DNA of 52,574 bases from Akkermansiaceae bacterium. Lineage in GTDB: Bacteria; Verrucomicrobiota; Verrucomicrobiia; Verrucomicrobiales; Akkermansiaceae. Made by a program: the position numbers and the translations under genes. The notes under the pieces were generated by a model. It was not told the origin of the DNA and did no database searches. It worked only from the letters and a program-made list of their open reading frames with translations. Within the stretch, counting starts at the first letter, position 1, and the number at the start of each line of letters is the position of its first letter. The DNA lies in assembly GCA_026421245.1 (NCBI GenBank), contig JAPKDJ010000024.1, positions 1 to 52,574 of the forward strand, written 5' to 3'. Positions 17,957-27,580 of the stretch are shown piece after piece.

Positions 17957-20900
17957 TTATTCGGGCTGCTTGGCTTTGCGGTAGAGGAAGGAATCGGAGG
18001 TGAGGAGGGAGAGGATGACGGCATTGAAGCTACCACCACTTTTGAGATAAGCCATATCGGCGTCGATCAATGTTTTGGAATCGGAAAGGAATTCGTTGCG
18101 CCCCATGAAATAGCGGAAGGCATGACGGATGATGGATTGACGGACCCGGGCGGACTTGCCGAGGCGTTCGGCGAGATCGATGGCGTCTTTGATCTCGCCA
18201 TCGAGGGCAGCGTCTCCGGTTCCCCGGAGATATCCTTTGGCGTCGACGGGAAGGTTTTTGTAGGTGTCGCGGAGATCGACATGGTTGGCGGCTTTGTCGG
18301 GCCCCTTTTTGACGAGGTTGTCGGGATGCTCGAGAGATTCCTGAAGACGATAGCGGCCGAAATCATCGAAGATTTCAAACGAGTAACCGAGGGGGTTCAT
18401 GCGCTCGTGACAGCGCCAGCAATATTTTGCTTCGGTGACGCTGGCGAGGCGGGCACGAAGAGTGGAATGATGATCGTCCGGGATTTTGGCTTCGACGGTG
18501 ATGGGGATGTCGGGGATGGTGCCTGCGAGGAGTTTTTCGCGAACCCACTTTCCCCGGACGACGGGGTCGGTCTCGGTGTTTTGAGCATGGGCAATCAACC
18601 AGGCGGGATGGGTGAGGATGCCTTTCCGGTTTTCGACCTTGGCGGGTTGCTCGCCGGGGTAGTCCCAGTGGTCCAATTGGATGTTGTAGAATTTGGCGAC
18701 TTCGGGGCTGCGCAGCTGAAGACCAGTCCGGGTCGAGGCATTGTAGAGGCCGTGAGCGGGGAAGGAGACGAAGGGCGCGGCAGCGGTTTCGCCCTGATCG
18801 AAGCGGAGAGCGAAGCTGGTTAGGGCAGTCTTGAATTCGCGGATGGGGTTGCGGCGGCCTTTTTTAGCAAGATTGCTGACATCGATGCCGCGCATTTTGA
18901 CTTCAGCGAGGAATTCCTTGTGCTTTAGGAGATCTTCCACTTCGAAGTTCTCCCAGTCCATGTCTTTGAAATATTCATGGATACGGCGAATGCGTTTGGA
19001 AGAAGCCGTCATGGCCTCATTGTCGCCGGAGTGGTAAACGTAGAACTTGTCGGTTGTGAGGAGTTCTTCGAAGACGTTGGTGTCATTTTTGAGGACGTGC
19101 TCAACCAGGCGGTCGGCTTCTCCGACGAGGCGACCTTTTGAGCCATCGTAGTCGCCGCCGAAGCGTTTCCGGTCCTTGAAAATGGGGAGCATTTTTGGGT
19201 AGCCAAAAAACTCACGGAAGAAGCGAAGTTTTCGAATGGGGAGGTTCGTGATGCTGGCGGTGAGCTGAATGCGTTGGACGCCTTCATCGATGACGTAGAA
19301 TTGATCTCGTTTCTTGAGGAGACGGAGGATCTCCCGTTTGTAGTCGTCACGGGTGTTGAGTTTGCCGTTTGCGGCAGCAGCGGCAAGTTCCGTATCCGGG
19401 CTGCTGTCGGTGAGGGAGTATGCGATGGCGTAGCTGGCGTCCCGGGGGGAGAGCATGCGGCGGCCGTGTTCATCGGGATTGCTGGCCCCGAACTCACTCC
19501 GATAGACGAATTCGGATCGAAGAATGAGGGTTTGAATGAGCTTTTGAACTCCATGCATGTTGCCCAAGTCGGCGAGGTAGTTTTTAGCGAGCGAAAGATA
19601 CTTGGAAGCCTCTTCGGGGGTGGTGGGACGTTCGTAAATGTGAGTGAAGAGTTCTGCGATGAGAGCGGCGATCACTTCGTCATTGGCGGATCCAGCTTGA
19701 AGACGAGCCTGTTTAAACTGCTCCTCCCAATCCGTCATGCATTTGTCGATGATCGTTTGGTAAAGGTCACCTTTTTTCCGGTGCTTGCGGATGGTGCTGG
19801 AGATGATTTTCATCTCGGCTTCACCGTGCGGCTTGTAGACGAGTGGTTTGTGTTTCTCATCGTAGCGATGTTGCTCGATCTGACTACGCCACTCTTCCAT
19901 GTAGCCGCGGAGGAAGGTGATCCGGGCCTGGACCTTTCGGGGGTTGTGTCCGAAGTTGAACCATTCGCGCTCGCACTTTTCGATGAGCTGTTTGTCATTG
20001 TCGCCTCCTTTTTTCAGACGCCGCATGGATCGGAAAATGAGCACCAGTTCATCGCGTCCCGGATTGGCAGCATGGAAGGGGGCTTTTTTTATCTCACCTT
20101 GCGCAGCGGCTTCCTTCACGATGACTTGTTCGAAGCGGGGGAGCAGGGTCTTGTGCTTGCTGCCATAGATATCGACGAGGACGGGCTCGATGAAGCTGTC
20201 GAGATATCGGCGGCGGGATTCGAGGATGCCGTGATGCCGGTCCTCTTCCGTCATGAGGGCGGTGAAGGAGGGGAGGTAACGTTTGTCCCGCTTGGCCAGG
20301 TGTTCCGTCATCTGAACGGCAGCATTTTTGGCGTTGGTGATCATCGTCAGGAGATGACCACCATTGAGAGTGGTGGTATCGTAGTAGCGAACTCCGGAGT
20401 TGGTGGGGAGGAGGAAGGGATTGGTCAGGTTAACGCGTCGATTGTTGTCGCCAATGACGGTCTGACGTTTGCCATCGATGGTTTTGATGGGCTTGTGATT
20501 GAGGAGTTGGTTGAATTTGGCATCGAAGATGAACTCGCTGATGAGCCAACGTCGATCGGGAGTGTAGGGTTTGAGGTGGGCATAATCTCCGGAGAATAGT
20601 TTGTCATGAGAGAGAGAGTTCCCGAAGTCCGGCATGCGGAGTTTGTCTTCGAGCTTGGAGGCGTTGTGTTTTTCAAGCTCATCAGAGATCCAGCTAACGA
20701 GAGAAGCTCTTTCAACTTCGCTGGGTTGTTCTTTCTTTTTTGGGGGCATCTCCTCGAAGTGGAGTTGCTCCTGCATTTTATTGAGAAGATCGAGTCGGGA
20801 GTTGAGTTCGAGTTCGGCCAGATTGTCGAGACGGAGATCACCCTTTTCAGTGCCATCCTCGTGACAGGAATAGCAATAGTTCTCCAAGAGGTCGGCGGCT

Positions 20901-21019
20901 TCTTCCGAGATTTTAAAATCATTGAAGCTCTTCTTTTTTGTCTCTCCCCACAAAGAAGATCCCATCGAGATCATTCCAACAGCGAAAAAGAGGAGCGGAG
21001 TCTTACTAAATCGAGTCAT
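17957..21019 (-). CDS. Planctomycete-type cytochrome c protein (PSCyt1, DUF1587/1592/1595, DUF1588, DUF1585)
   Basis: The product has 1020 residues. A signal peptide is followed by a heme motif CYSCH (49-53) in a PSCyt1 domain (EDGTEKGDLRLDNL, EEMPPKK). The middle holds the DUF1587/1592/1595 blocks. The C-terminal part has a second heme motif CWRCH in a DUF1588 block (HERMNPLGYSFEIFDDFGRY) and ends with a DUF1585 block (FRYFMGRNEFLSDSKTL, LLTSDSFLYR). Such proteins are secreted and thought to pass electrons with their DUF1552 partner; the reaction is unknown. It is the first gene of a two-gene unit. The promoter should lie in 21020-21110, but no clear motif is visible. Confidence 0.92.
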   Translation of the reverse strand: MTRFSKTPLLFFAVGMISMGSSLWGETKKKSFNDFKISEEAADLLENYCYSCHEDGTEKGDLRLDNLAELELNSRLDLLNKMQEQLHFEEMPPKKKEQPSEVERASLVSWISDELEKHNASKLEDKLRMPDFGNSLSHDKLFSGDYAHLKPYTPDRRWLISEFIFDAKFNQLLNHKPIKTIDGKRQTVIGDNNRRVNLTNPFLLPTNSGVRYYDTTTLNGGHLLTMITNAKNAAVQMTEHLAKRDKRYLPSFTALMTEEDRHHGILESRRRYLDSFIEPVLVDIYGSKHKTLLPRFEQVIVKEAAAQGEIKKAPFHAANPGRDELVLIFRSMRRLKKGGDNDKQLIEKCEREWFNFGHNPRKVQARITFLRGYMEEWRSQIEQHRYDEKHKPLVYKPHGEAEMKIISSTIRKHRKKGDLYQTIIDKCMTDWEEQFKQARLQAGSANDEVIAALIAELFTHIYERPTTPEEASKYLSLAKNYLADLGNMHGVQKLIQTLILRSEFVYRSEFGASNPDEHGRRMLSPRDASYAIAYSLTDSSPDTELAAAAANGKLNTRDDYKREILRLLKKRDQFYVIDEGVQRIQLTASITNLPIRKLRFFREFFGYPKMLPIFKDRKRFGGDYDGSKGRLVGEADRLVEHVLKNDTNVFEELLTTDKFYVYHSGDNEAMTASSKRIRRIHEYFKDMDWENFEVEDLLKHKEFLAEVKMRGIDVSNLAKKGRRNPIREFKTALTSFALRFDQGETAAAPFVSFPAHGLYNASTRTGLQLRSPEVAKFYNIQLDHWDYPGEQPAKVENRKGILTHPAWLIAHAQNTETDPVVRGKWVREKLLAGTIPDIPITVEAKIPDDHHSTLRARLASVTEAKYCWRCHERMNPLGYSFEIFDDFGRYRLQESLEHPDNLVKKGPDKAANHVDLRDTYKNLPVDAKGYLRGTGDAALDGEIKDAIDLAERLGKSARVRQSIIRHAFRYFMGRNEFLSDSKTLIDADMAYLKSGGSFNAVILSLLTSDSFLYRKAKQPE

Positions 21020-21112
21020 TTTTTAAGTGCTGCTGACGGGGGATAGTTCATCTCTTCGGGCTGGGAAAATCAATCCCGGGATCACTACAGGTTAGTCGCG
21101 TACGATCTTAGC

Positions 21113-21382
21113 TTGGCAAAATATTTAGTCCATACCCTCCAATGGGTAGGTTTCCAGCTTGTCAAGCCGCTGATGGTTCTGGGGAATATGAACGGGGCCT
21201 TTAAAACCGGATGGTATTTACACTATCCCAACTCCAATCAAAGTGGACACCGGGTGTTGGCGAAGCTCCTCATGTCGTTGCAGCATGGCGCGGGAATGCC
21301 GTTGGATGATTATGGAGACAGGGATTTGGGATTGAGTGAGGCGATTGATCAGCGCGGCCCACTGGCGGAGTTAATGGCGTGA
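21113..21382 (+). CDS. Small hypothetical protein
   Basis: The frame codes for up to 89 residues from TTG 21113. It includes FQLVKPLMVLGNMNGAFKTG, WYLHYPNSNQSGHRVLAKLL and DDYGDRDLGLSEAIDQRGPL. The composition and even use of polar residues look protein-like, and it does not oppose another gene. I do not recognise a family. The true start may be an inner ATG (21173 or 21188). It lies upstream of mnmA in the same direction with a 60-bp gap. The remainder of 21020-21442 shows nothing I can assign. Confidence 0.45.
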   Translation: MAKYLVHTLQWVGFQLVKPLMVLGNMNGAFKTGWYLHYPNSNQSGHRVLAKLLMSLQHGAGMPLDDYGDRDLGLSEAIDQRGPLAELMA

Positions 21383-21442
21383 GATCCTGATCCGTCATTG
21401 CTCCGGCTTGCGAGTTTCCCCTTGGCGGGGTAGAAATGGGGC

Positions 21443-22519
21443 GTGGCACGGATCATGGTTGGACTTTCAGGCGGGGTGGATTCCTCGGCGGCGGCGGCTT
21501 TGCTGGTTGAGCAGGGACACGAGGTGGTGGGTGGATACATGAAGAATTGGATCAATGAGGAAGGGTTGCCCGGAGATTGTCCTTGGGAGAGGGATCTGGA
21601 GGATGCCCATGCGGTGGCGAAGGCGCTGGGGATTGAATTTCGGGTGGTTGAATTGATCGATCAGTATCGCGAACGGATTGTGGATTATTTGTTGGAGGGG
21701 TATCGCGATGGAGTGACTCCGAATCCGGATGTGATGTGCAACCGGGAGATGAAGTTCGGAGTGTTTTTAGACTACGCGCTGGAACAGGGATTCGAGGCGG
21801 TGGGAACGGGGCACTATGCACGGAGGAGAATGCGGAAGGATGGCGCGGCGGATCTTTTGCGAGGAGCGGACCCGAATAAGGACCAGTCGTATTTTTTGGC
21901 GATGATGACGCAGTATCAGGTGAAGAACGCTCTTTTCCCGGCGGGTGAGATGTTGAAGCCGGAAGTGCGGGAGGTGGCGCGTCGGTTTAATCTGTCGACG
22001 GCGGAGAAGAAGGATTCGCAGGGGATTTGCTTTATCGGAAACATCAAGATGAGCGATTTTTTACGCCATCATGTGCCGGACTCGCCGGGTGAGATTGTGG
22101 ATCTTGACGGGAAGGTCATGGGAAGACATGACGGGCTGCACCTTTACACGCTGGGTCAGCGAAAAGGTCACGGCGTGGCGTCGCCGCGTGCCGGGATGGC
22201 CTATGTTGTGGTGGGAAAGAACGCAGAGGCGAATCAGTTGATTGTCGGGTGGGACGAGCCGTCGACGAGCGGGCTTTATGCGGAGAAGTGCACGGTGGGT
22301 TCACTTTCGTGGATTAATGAAGCGGTGACGGGCGGAAGGGCGGAGGTTCAGCCAAGGTATCGGGCCAAAAGTGAAGCGGTGGAAGTGACTGAGATTGAAG
22401 GGGGGAAGTTGGAGCTAACCTTTACGCGGGCTCAGCGGGCGCTGACGCCGGGGCAGATTTGTGCGTTTTATGAGGGCGGAAAACTGCTGGGAGGCGGGGT
22501 TTTTGAGAAAATCGGCTGA
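21443..22519 (+). CDS. mnmA: tRNA-specific 2-thiouridylase MnmA
   Basis: The product has 358 residues, the usual length. The ATP-pyrophosphatase P-loop is GLSGGVDSS at residues 7-15. The first catalytic cysteine lies in DVMCNREMKFG and the second in SQGICFIG. The C-terminal barrel ends with RAQRALTPGQICAFYEGGKLLGGG. The enzyme uses ATP and a persulfide to thiolate U34 of tRNAs for Lys, Glu and Gln in the cytoplasm. The start is GTG at 21443; ATG at 21455 is an alternative but would remove part of the first strand. Confidence 0.95.
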   Translation: MARIMVGLSGGVDSSAAAALLVEQGHEVVGGYMKNWINEEGLPGDCPWERDLEDAHAVAKALGIEFRVVELIDQYRERIVDYLLEGYRDGVTPNPDVMCNREMKFGVFLDYALEQGFEAVGTGHYARRRMRKDGAADLLRGADPNKDQSYFLAMMTQYQVKNALFPAGEMLKPEVREVARRFNLSTAEKKDSQGICFIGNIKMSDFLRHHVPDSPGEIVDLDGKVMGRHDGLHLYTLGQRKGHGVASPRAGMAYVVVGKNAEANQLIVGWDEPSTSGLYAEKCTVGSLSWINEAVTGGRAEVQPRYRAKSEAVEVTEIEGGKLELTFTRAQRALTPGQICAFYEGGKLLGGGVFEKIG

Positions 22520-22531
22520 GTCGATCAAAGC

Positions 22532-25054
22532 ATGCCCGATAATCGATTGTCCAAGCAAGAGGAGATGGGGCATGGTGCGACGGTGAACGACGTTTCAGCA
22601 AATCCCGGCAAACGGGAGTGGGCTTCCTTCTGGTCTCTGATCGGGATGCAGTCGACGAATGCTTTTAACGATAATTTCGCCAAGTTTATCCTGATTCCGC
22701 TGGTGGTGGCTTTGGCGGCGCGCGGGCAGGCATTCGAGGGGATGGAGTATGTCTTGGGCGGATTGTTGGTATTGCCGTTTATTTTGTTTGCGCCAACGGC
22801 GGGGTGGTTGGGGGATCGATTTGCGAAAAGTTCGGTGATTCGGTGGTCGTCCTGGCTTCAGTTGGTGGTGCTTTTGATCATGGGAGGGGCGCTTTGGGTT
22901 GGGGCAAAATTTGGAGAGAAGTATGCGAAGGTGGCGTTGATCACAGTGATGGCGGCGTTCTTCTTTCTTGCGATTCAGTCGGCTTTGTTGAGCCCGGCAA
23001 AGAGGGGAGTGGTGAAGGAATTGGTGGGAAGTGAGAAACTTGGCTATGCAAATGGAGTGATGGAGGGAACAGTGATCATTGCGATCTTGGCGGGACAGGT
23101 GATCGGGGGATTTTGGTTTGATGTGTGGGGTTTGCAGATTGGGCGTGATCCGTGGACAGCTGCGATGATTCCGGTGTTCTGGGTTTTACTTGGAGCAGGA
23201 CTATCGATTGTTTTCTCCCATACGATTCAGAAGACGAAACCACAGGGGACGGAACTTTACTCGTGGGCGTTGGCAACGAGGCATTTTCATGATTTGGCGA
23301 GGTTGAAAGAGAGCAAGTCGATGTGGCGCTGTACTCTGGGAATTTCATTTTTCTGGGGATTCGGGGGATTCCTGCAGTTTCTGCTTTTGCAGCGTGCCCA
23401 GGAGAAGACGGGAGCATTTGACGGGCTGGGGAGTGAGACGGCTTTGCTTTGGTTGCCGGTGGTGGTCGGTATTGTGATTGGGAGTGTGTCGGCGAGTTGG
23501 ATCTGTCGTCGGAGCAACGAACTGGGTTTGGTGGTGATTGGCGGGATGTTGATGACCGGGTCGATGTTCTTGATTGGAATTACGTCGTGGCCGGAGGTTT
23601 TGGTGCGGGTCTTACTGGCAGTGGCGGGAGCGGGCGGAGCGTTGTTTTTGGTTCCGCTGAATGCCTATCTGCAGGATGAAGCAGCGGAGAGTGAGAGGGG
23701 GCTGATTTTGTCAGCCTCGAACCTCTGTATTAACCTAGGCGGGGTCTTGGCGATTGCTTTTCAATTTGGCATGAAAGCGATCGGGATTCCGGTGTGGCTA
23801 CAGTTTGTAATTGTTTCGATCATTTGCGGGTGGGCGACGATGCACATCATGCGTTTGCTTCCGAAGGATTTTATCCGCCTGGTGTTCTTGGGGTTGTTTC
23901 GGTCGATTTATAAGATCCGATCGATTGAGGTGGAGAATGTCCCCCGCCACGGTGGGGTGTTGATGGTGCCAAATCATCTGACCTATGTTGATGCCTTTGT
24001 TCTTTCGGCAGCGTGTCCGAGGCCCATCCGCTTTGTGATGTTTGCAGACTGTTTCGACAATAAGCTGATTGGGAAATGGGCCCGCTTTTTTGACACGGTG
24101 CCGATTTCGCCAAGCAAGGCCCGTGATGGCATTCGGATCACGGCCGAGGCTCTTGAAAAAGGTGCGGTGGTCTGTGTCTTTGCGGAGGGCCAGTTGTCTA
24201 GGACAGGGGGCTTGAGCGAGATCAAGCGAGGGTATCAAATGATGGCCAAGAAGGCGGGGTGCGAGGTGCTCCCGACATACATGGATGGGTTGTGGGGATC
24301 GATGTGGTCTTTTTCGGACGGGAACTTTTTGCGGAAGCTGCCAGCGACCCTGCGGTATGGGGTGTCGGTGGCCTTTGGGCCGACGATTCCCTGGAACGGG
24401 GAGGTTGGCAAGGCCCTGCGCAAACTGTCGGTGAGAACAGTAACGGATCGTGAAGAAAAGCTCCTGGTGAAGCGGAATCGGGAGCCAAAGTTGAGGGGAG
24501 ATTTGCCGCGCGGATGGACCGAAATGCGGGATCGCTGTTGGGCGGATGATGATGCGGGGCGTGAGATGCGGATCAATGCCCTGCAGCTGAGTCAGGTCCA
24601 TATGGCGAGTAAGAAGACTCGGCTTTTAGTAGAGTGGATTCCCGGAGACGAATTGAGCGGGATTCTGGGGATACTTTGGCCTTTGAGTCTGGGAGCGACG
24701 GTTTCGCTGGCGGATGCTGTGGGAGAAGATGGAGTTTTGGCCAAAGTGGGCTGGGAAGGGATTGATGCTGTCGCGCTTCGAGGAGTGGATGGACGGGAAG
24801 ATTTAGTGAGAAGGTTGGTTCGCAAAGGGGTGTTGGTATGGACCTTTGACGAGAATGGCCTGAGCGACGGGGATTTCTTTGGCTGTTTGGTTAGGGAAAG
24901 CCGGGTCGTGAGTTTTTCGAGGCCAGATCCCGTCTACGAAACGACCACGGAGCTGCCGCAAAGCGGTTGGCGGGAGGGAAAGCGGGGAAAGCTCTTGCCG
25001 GGGTGGCTGGAAGAGGATTTTGGCCCATTGGATGAAGAGGGGTTCATTTTGTAA
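22532..25054 (+). CDS. MFS transporter-PlsC acyltransferase fusion (LplT-Aas like) with reduced C-terminal domain
   Basis: The product has 840 residues. Residues about 30-440 form a 12-helix MFS domain similar to lysophospholipid transporter LplT (NAFNDNFAKFILIPL). Residues about 460-640 are a PlsC acyltransferase with NHLTYVDAF (about 481-489) and FAEGQLSRTGG. In the related three-part proteins an acyl-ACP synthetase of some 450-500 residues follows. Here only about 190 residues remain, with a weak AMP-binding-like start (SQVHMASKKTRLLVEWIPGD, LWPLSLGATVSL) and no ATP-binding signature. The likely role is uptake and re-acylation of lysophospholipids at the inner membrane. It starts 12 bp after mnmA. 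Confidence 0.85.
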   Translation: MPDNRLSKQEEMGHGATVNDVSANPGKREWASFWSLIGMQSTNAFNDNFAKFILIPLVVALAARGQAFEGMEYVLGGLLVLPFILFAPTAGWLGDRFAKSSVIRWSSWLQLVVLLIMGGALWVGAKFGEKYAKVALITVMAAFFFLAIQSALLSPAKRGVVKELVGSEKLGYANGVMEGTVIIAILAGQVIGGFWFDVWGLQIGRDPWTAAMIPVFWVLLGAGLSIVFSHTIQKTKPQGTELYSWALATRHFHDLARLKESKSMWRCTLGISFFWGFGGFLQFLLLQRAQEKTGAFDGLGSETALLWLPVVVGIVIGSVSASWICRRSNELGLVVIGGMLMTGSMFLIGITSWPEVLVRVLLAVAGAGGALFLVPLNAYLQDEAAESERGLILSASNLCINLGGVLAIAFQFGMKAIGIPVWLQFVIVSIICGWATMHIMRLLPKDFIRLVFLGLFRSIYKIRSIEVENVPRHGGVLMVPNHLTYVDAFVLSAACPRPIRFVMFADCFDNKLIGKWARFFDTVPISPSKARDGIRITAEALEKGAVVCVFAEGQLSRTGGLSEIKRGYQMMAKKAGCEVLPTYMDGLWGSMWSFSDGNFLRKLPATLRYGVSVAFGPTIPWNGEVGKALRKLSVRTVTDREEKLLVKRNREPKLRGDLPRGWTEMRDRCWADDDAGREMRINALQLSQVHMASKKTRLLVEWIPGDELSGILGILWPLSLGATVSLADAVGEDGVLAKVGWEGIDAVALRGVDGREDLVRRLVRKGVLVWTFDENGLSDGDFFGCLVRESRVVSFSRPDPVYETTTELPQSGWREGKRGKLLPGWLEEDFGPLDEEGFIL

Positions 25055-25101
25055 GCGACCTACGGGTTGACATTGCAGGGTGCAGGGTATTGGTTCCCGC
25101 C

Positions 25102-25683
25102 ATGCAAGATAACGATCAGGAGACTGAAGTCGTTGAGGAGAAAATCCAAGCGGCTGAAGAAGTTGAAACCGAGGAGATCTCTGAAACGGAGGTCGAGATT
25201 GAGGTGCCCTTGACTCCGGAAGCCGAGGCGCTGAAATGGAAGGAAACAGCGATTCGGACAGCGGCGGACCTTGATAATTACCGCAAACGAATGGCGCGTG
25301 AGCGGGCGGAGGATCTGCGTTTTGCGCGGGCGGGGCTCATCGAGGAGTTGTTGCCGGTGTTTGATAATTTTTCGATGGGTCTACAAATGGCTGAGCAGGA
25401 GCAGGATTCAATGATCTTTAAGGGAATGGCGATGGTGAAGGGGCAATTGGATGATTTTCTTTCCGCCCAAGGATTGAAGGAGGTCGCTGCTGAAGGGGTT
25501 TTTGACCCCAATTTCCATGAGGCGGTCGCCGAAGAGGAAAAAGAGGGAGCCGAGGCTGGTGAGATTCTTTTTGTGAAGAGAAAGGGTTACATGTTGCATG
25601 GTCGGCTGTTGCGAGCCGCGGCGGTGATCGTGGCAAAAGATGCCGAGGAGGTTCAAAGTAATACCGAGGAGGGAGTAGAGTAA
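25102..25683 (+). CDS. grpE: Nucleotide exchange factor GrpE
   Basis: The product has 193 residues. An acidic, glutamate-rich N-terminus is followed by the coiled coil ([20 protein letters not shown]). The core GrpE signature includes [12 protein letters not shown] and [11 protein letters not shown], with [18 protein letters not shown] at the end. It releases ADP from DnaK. The frame is open from TTG 25090; I prefer ATG 25102. The stop TAA overlaps the dnaJ start by one base, so the two are coupled. dnaK is not adjacent. No CIRCE element was seen upstream. Confidence 0.95.
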   Translation: MQDNDQETEVVEEKIQAAEEVETEEISETEVEIEVPLTPEAEALKWKETAIRTAADLDNYRKRMARERAEDLRFARAGLIEELLPVFDNFSMGLQMAEQEQDSMIFKGMAMVKGQLDDFLSAQGLKEVAAEGVFDPNFHEAVAEEEKEGAEAGEILFVKRKGYMLHGRLLRAAAVIVAKDAEEVQSNTEEGVE

Positions 25684-26843
25684 TGGCTGAACGTGATTAT
25701 TACGAAGTGCTGGGAGTTGCCCGCGAAGCTTCGCAGAGCGAGATTAAAAAGGCGTATCGTAAGTTGGCGATGAAGCATCACCCGGATCAGAATCCGGATG
25801 ATCCTAAGGCCGAGGAAAAATTTAAGGAGATCGGCGAAGCCTACGAAGTCATCAGTGATGATGACAAACGGGCTGCTTATGATCGCTACGGTCACGCGGC
25901 TTTCAAGAGTAACGGTGGCGGTGGAGGAGGCCGTGGTGGTTTCCACGACCCCATGGATATTTTCAGCCAGGTCTTTAGCGGAGGCGGAGGTGGAGGCGGC
26001 AGTATGTTTGACGACCTCTTTGGTGGTGGCGGAGGCGGACGCCGTCGTGATGCTTCCGGGAAGAAACGCGGAAGTGACTTGCGCTACGATCTTGAGATCA
26101 CGCTTGAGGAGGCTGCCGAGGGTGTTGAGAAGGAGCTTGAGATCGAGAAGTATACTTCTTGCGGGAAATGCTCTGGTTCAGGTTCCAAGTCCGGCGGAGG
26201 TGGTGCCAAGCCTTGTTCGACCTGTGGTGGTCGTGGAGTAGTGGGCCAACAACGTGGTATTTTTATTCAACAAGCAACCTGTCCCGAGTGCCGCGGTGCC
26301 GGTCAGGTGATTGCGAACCCGTGCGGTGATTGTGGAGGCGATGGCCGGAAGCAAGCACCCGAACGGGTGAGTATCCGCATTCCTGCCGGGGTGGACGATG
26401 GCACCCGTCTTCGTTCGACCGGGAAAGGCGATGCAGGCATGCGTGGGGGGCCGGGTGGTGATCTGTATGTTTTCCTCCACCTGCGTGACCACGATGTTTT
26501 CCAGCGCGATGCCGATGATCTCTATTGCGATGTTCCTTTGCCTTTTTCGACTGCTGCTCTGGGGGGGGAGTTGCAAGTTCCTACTTTGACTGGGAGTGCC
26601 ACAATGAAGGTGCCTGCCGGAACACAGGGCGCGACGACCTTCCGTCTCCGTGATCGTGGGATGCCTGCGCTCAACGGGCGCGGCACAGGGGATCTTCATG
26701 TCGAAGTTCAAGTGGAGGTTCCCACCAAGTTGAACTCCGATCAAAAGGAGAAACTGCGGGCGTTTACCGAGTCGATTGGTGAAAAGAATTCGCCGGTGCA
26801 GGAGTCTTTCTTTGAGAAAGCAAAACGTTTCTTCGATAGCTAG
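25683..26843 (+). CDS. dnaJ: Chaperone DnaJ (type I)
   Basis: The product has 386 residues. The J domain has the HPD motif in [11 protein letters not shown] glycine-rich linker follows (about 80-125, runs of G with F and D). The zinc-binding domain holds four CxxCxGxG motifs: [24 protein letters not shown] and CGDCGGDG. The C-terminal substrate-binding domain contains [19 protein letters not shown]. It delivers unfolded proteins to DnaK and stimulates ATP hydrolysis. Order grpE-dnaJ-rsmE is a known arrangement. Confidence 0.96.
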   Translation: MAERDYYEVLGVAREASQSEIKKAYRKLAMKHHPDQNPDDPKAEEKFKEIGEAYEVISDDDKRAAYDRYGHAAFKSNGGGGGGRGGFHDPMDIFSQVFSGGGGGGGSMFDDLFGGGGGGRRRDASGKKRGSDLRYDLEITLEEAAEGVEKELEIEKYTSCGKCSGSGSKSGGGGAKPCSTCGGRGVVGQQRGIFIQQATCPECRGAGQVIANPCGDCGGDGRKQAPERVSIRIPAGVDDGTRLRSTGKGDAGMRGGPGGDLYVFLHLRDHDVFQRDADDLYCDVPLPFSTAALGGELQVPTLTGSATMKVPAGTQGATTFRLRDRGMPALNGRGTGDLHVEVQVEVPTKLNSDQKEKLRAFTESIGEKNSPVQESFFEKAKRFFDS

Positions 26844-26851
26844 ACGGCCCC

Positions 26852-27580
26852 ATGGATCGGTTTTTTTTGTCACCTGAGCAGTGGGCTTTATCACCCATGC
26901 TGACCGGCGATGAAGCCCGTCATTGTTGCCGAGTGATGCGGAAGAAGGAAGGGGACCAGATTCTTGTGTTTGATGGTGGGGGGCGGGAAGGAAAAGCGCG
27001 AATTGTAAAGGCTTCGAAGAGTGAAGTCAGATTGGATGTTCTATCGACGATTGAATCGAATGCGTTAAATCCGCTGATCGAAATTGCGGTGGGAATTCCA
27101 AAGGGAAAGACTTTCGATTTGATTTTGCAGAAGGCGGTAGAGATGGGTGTGACCCGGATTCAACCGTTGATGAGCGAGCAGGGGAATGTCCGCTTTCACG
27201 ATGTCGAGGGAATTGCCAAGCTGGAGAAATGGCAGCGGGTGGTCTTGGAAGCCTGTAAGCAATGCGGGCAGAATTTTCTACCAGAGGTGTCAAAGCCAAT
27301 GAGTTTGGATTCTTATTTAGAGGATCTGGAGCCGGGATTTTCTCGTTTTGTGGGCGCGCTTACGCCTGGGACGAAAACCTTTCGCACCCTGCTGGGTGAG
27401 GTTGAAAATCCAGAAAGAATGGCTTTGTTGATTGGGCCGGAGGGAGATTTTTCGGCTGGGGAGTATGAAGGGATTTTTGAAGCAGGGTTTGCTCCGGTCA
27501 GTCTTGGCGACTTAGTCTTACGAACGGAAACGGCGGTCTTCTGGATGATTGCGGCTGTGCGATATCAATTCCAATCATGA
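26852..27580 (+). CDS. rsmE: 16S rRNA (uracil1498-N3)-methyltransferase RsmE
   Basis: The product has 242 residues. The N-terminal PUA-like part has MLTGDEARHCCRVMRKKEGD and VFDGGG. The C-terminal SPOUT fold has the deep knot sequence LLIGPEGDFSAGEYEG and VSLGDLVLRTETAVFWMIAA. It methylates U1498 in helix 44 of 16S rRNA using SAM. It starts 8 bp after dnaJ and overlaps the next gene by 4 bp (ATGA at 27577). Confidence 0.95.
   Translation: MDRFFLSPEQWALSPMLTGDEARHCCRVMRKKEGDQILVFDGGGREGKARIVKASKSEVRLDVLSTIESNALNPLIEIAVGIPKGKTFDLILQKAVEMGVTRIQPLMSEQGNVRFHDVEGIAKLEKWQRVVLEACKQCGQNFLPEVSKPMSLDSYLEDLEPGFSRFVGALTPGTKTFRTLLGEVENPERMALLIGPEGDFSAGEYEGIFEAGFAPVSLGDLVLRTETAVFWMIAAVRYQFQS

Noticed and set aside
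19274-20599. 441-codon open frame on the plus strand opposite the DUF1592 cytochrome gene
   Set aside because: Shadow frame of a 1020-residue protein with two heme motifs; no start signal or family features of its own. The same applies to 17786-18823.
25072-25101. Promoter or CIRCE element before grpE
   Set aside because: A TTGACA-like hexamer is present, but no -10 box at good spacing and no CIRCE inverted repeat was found.
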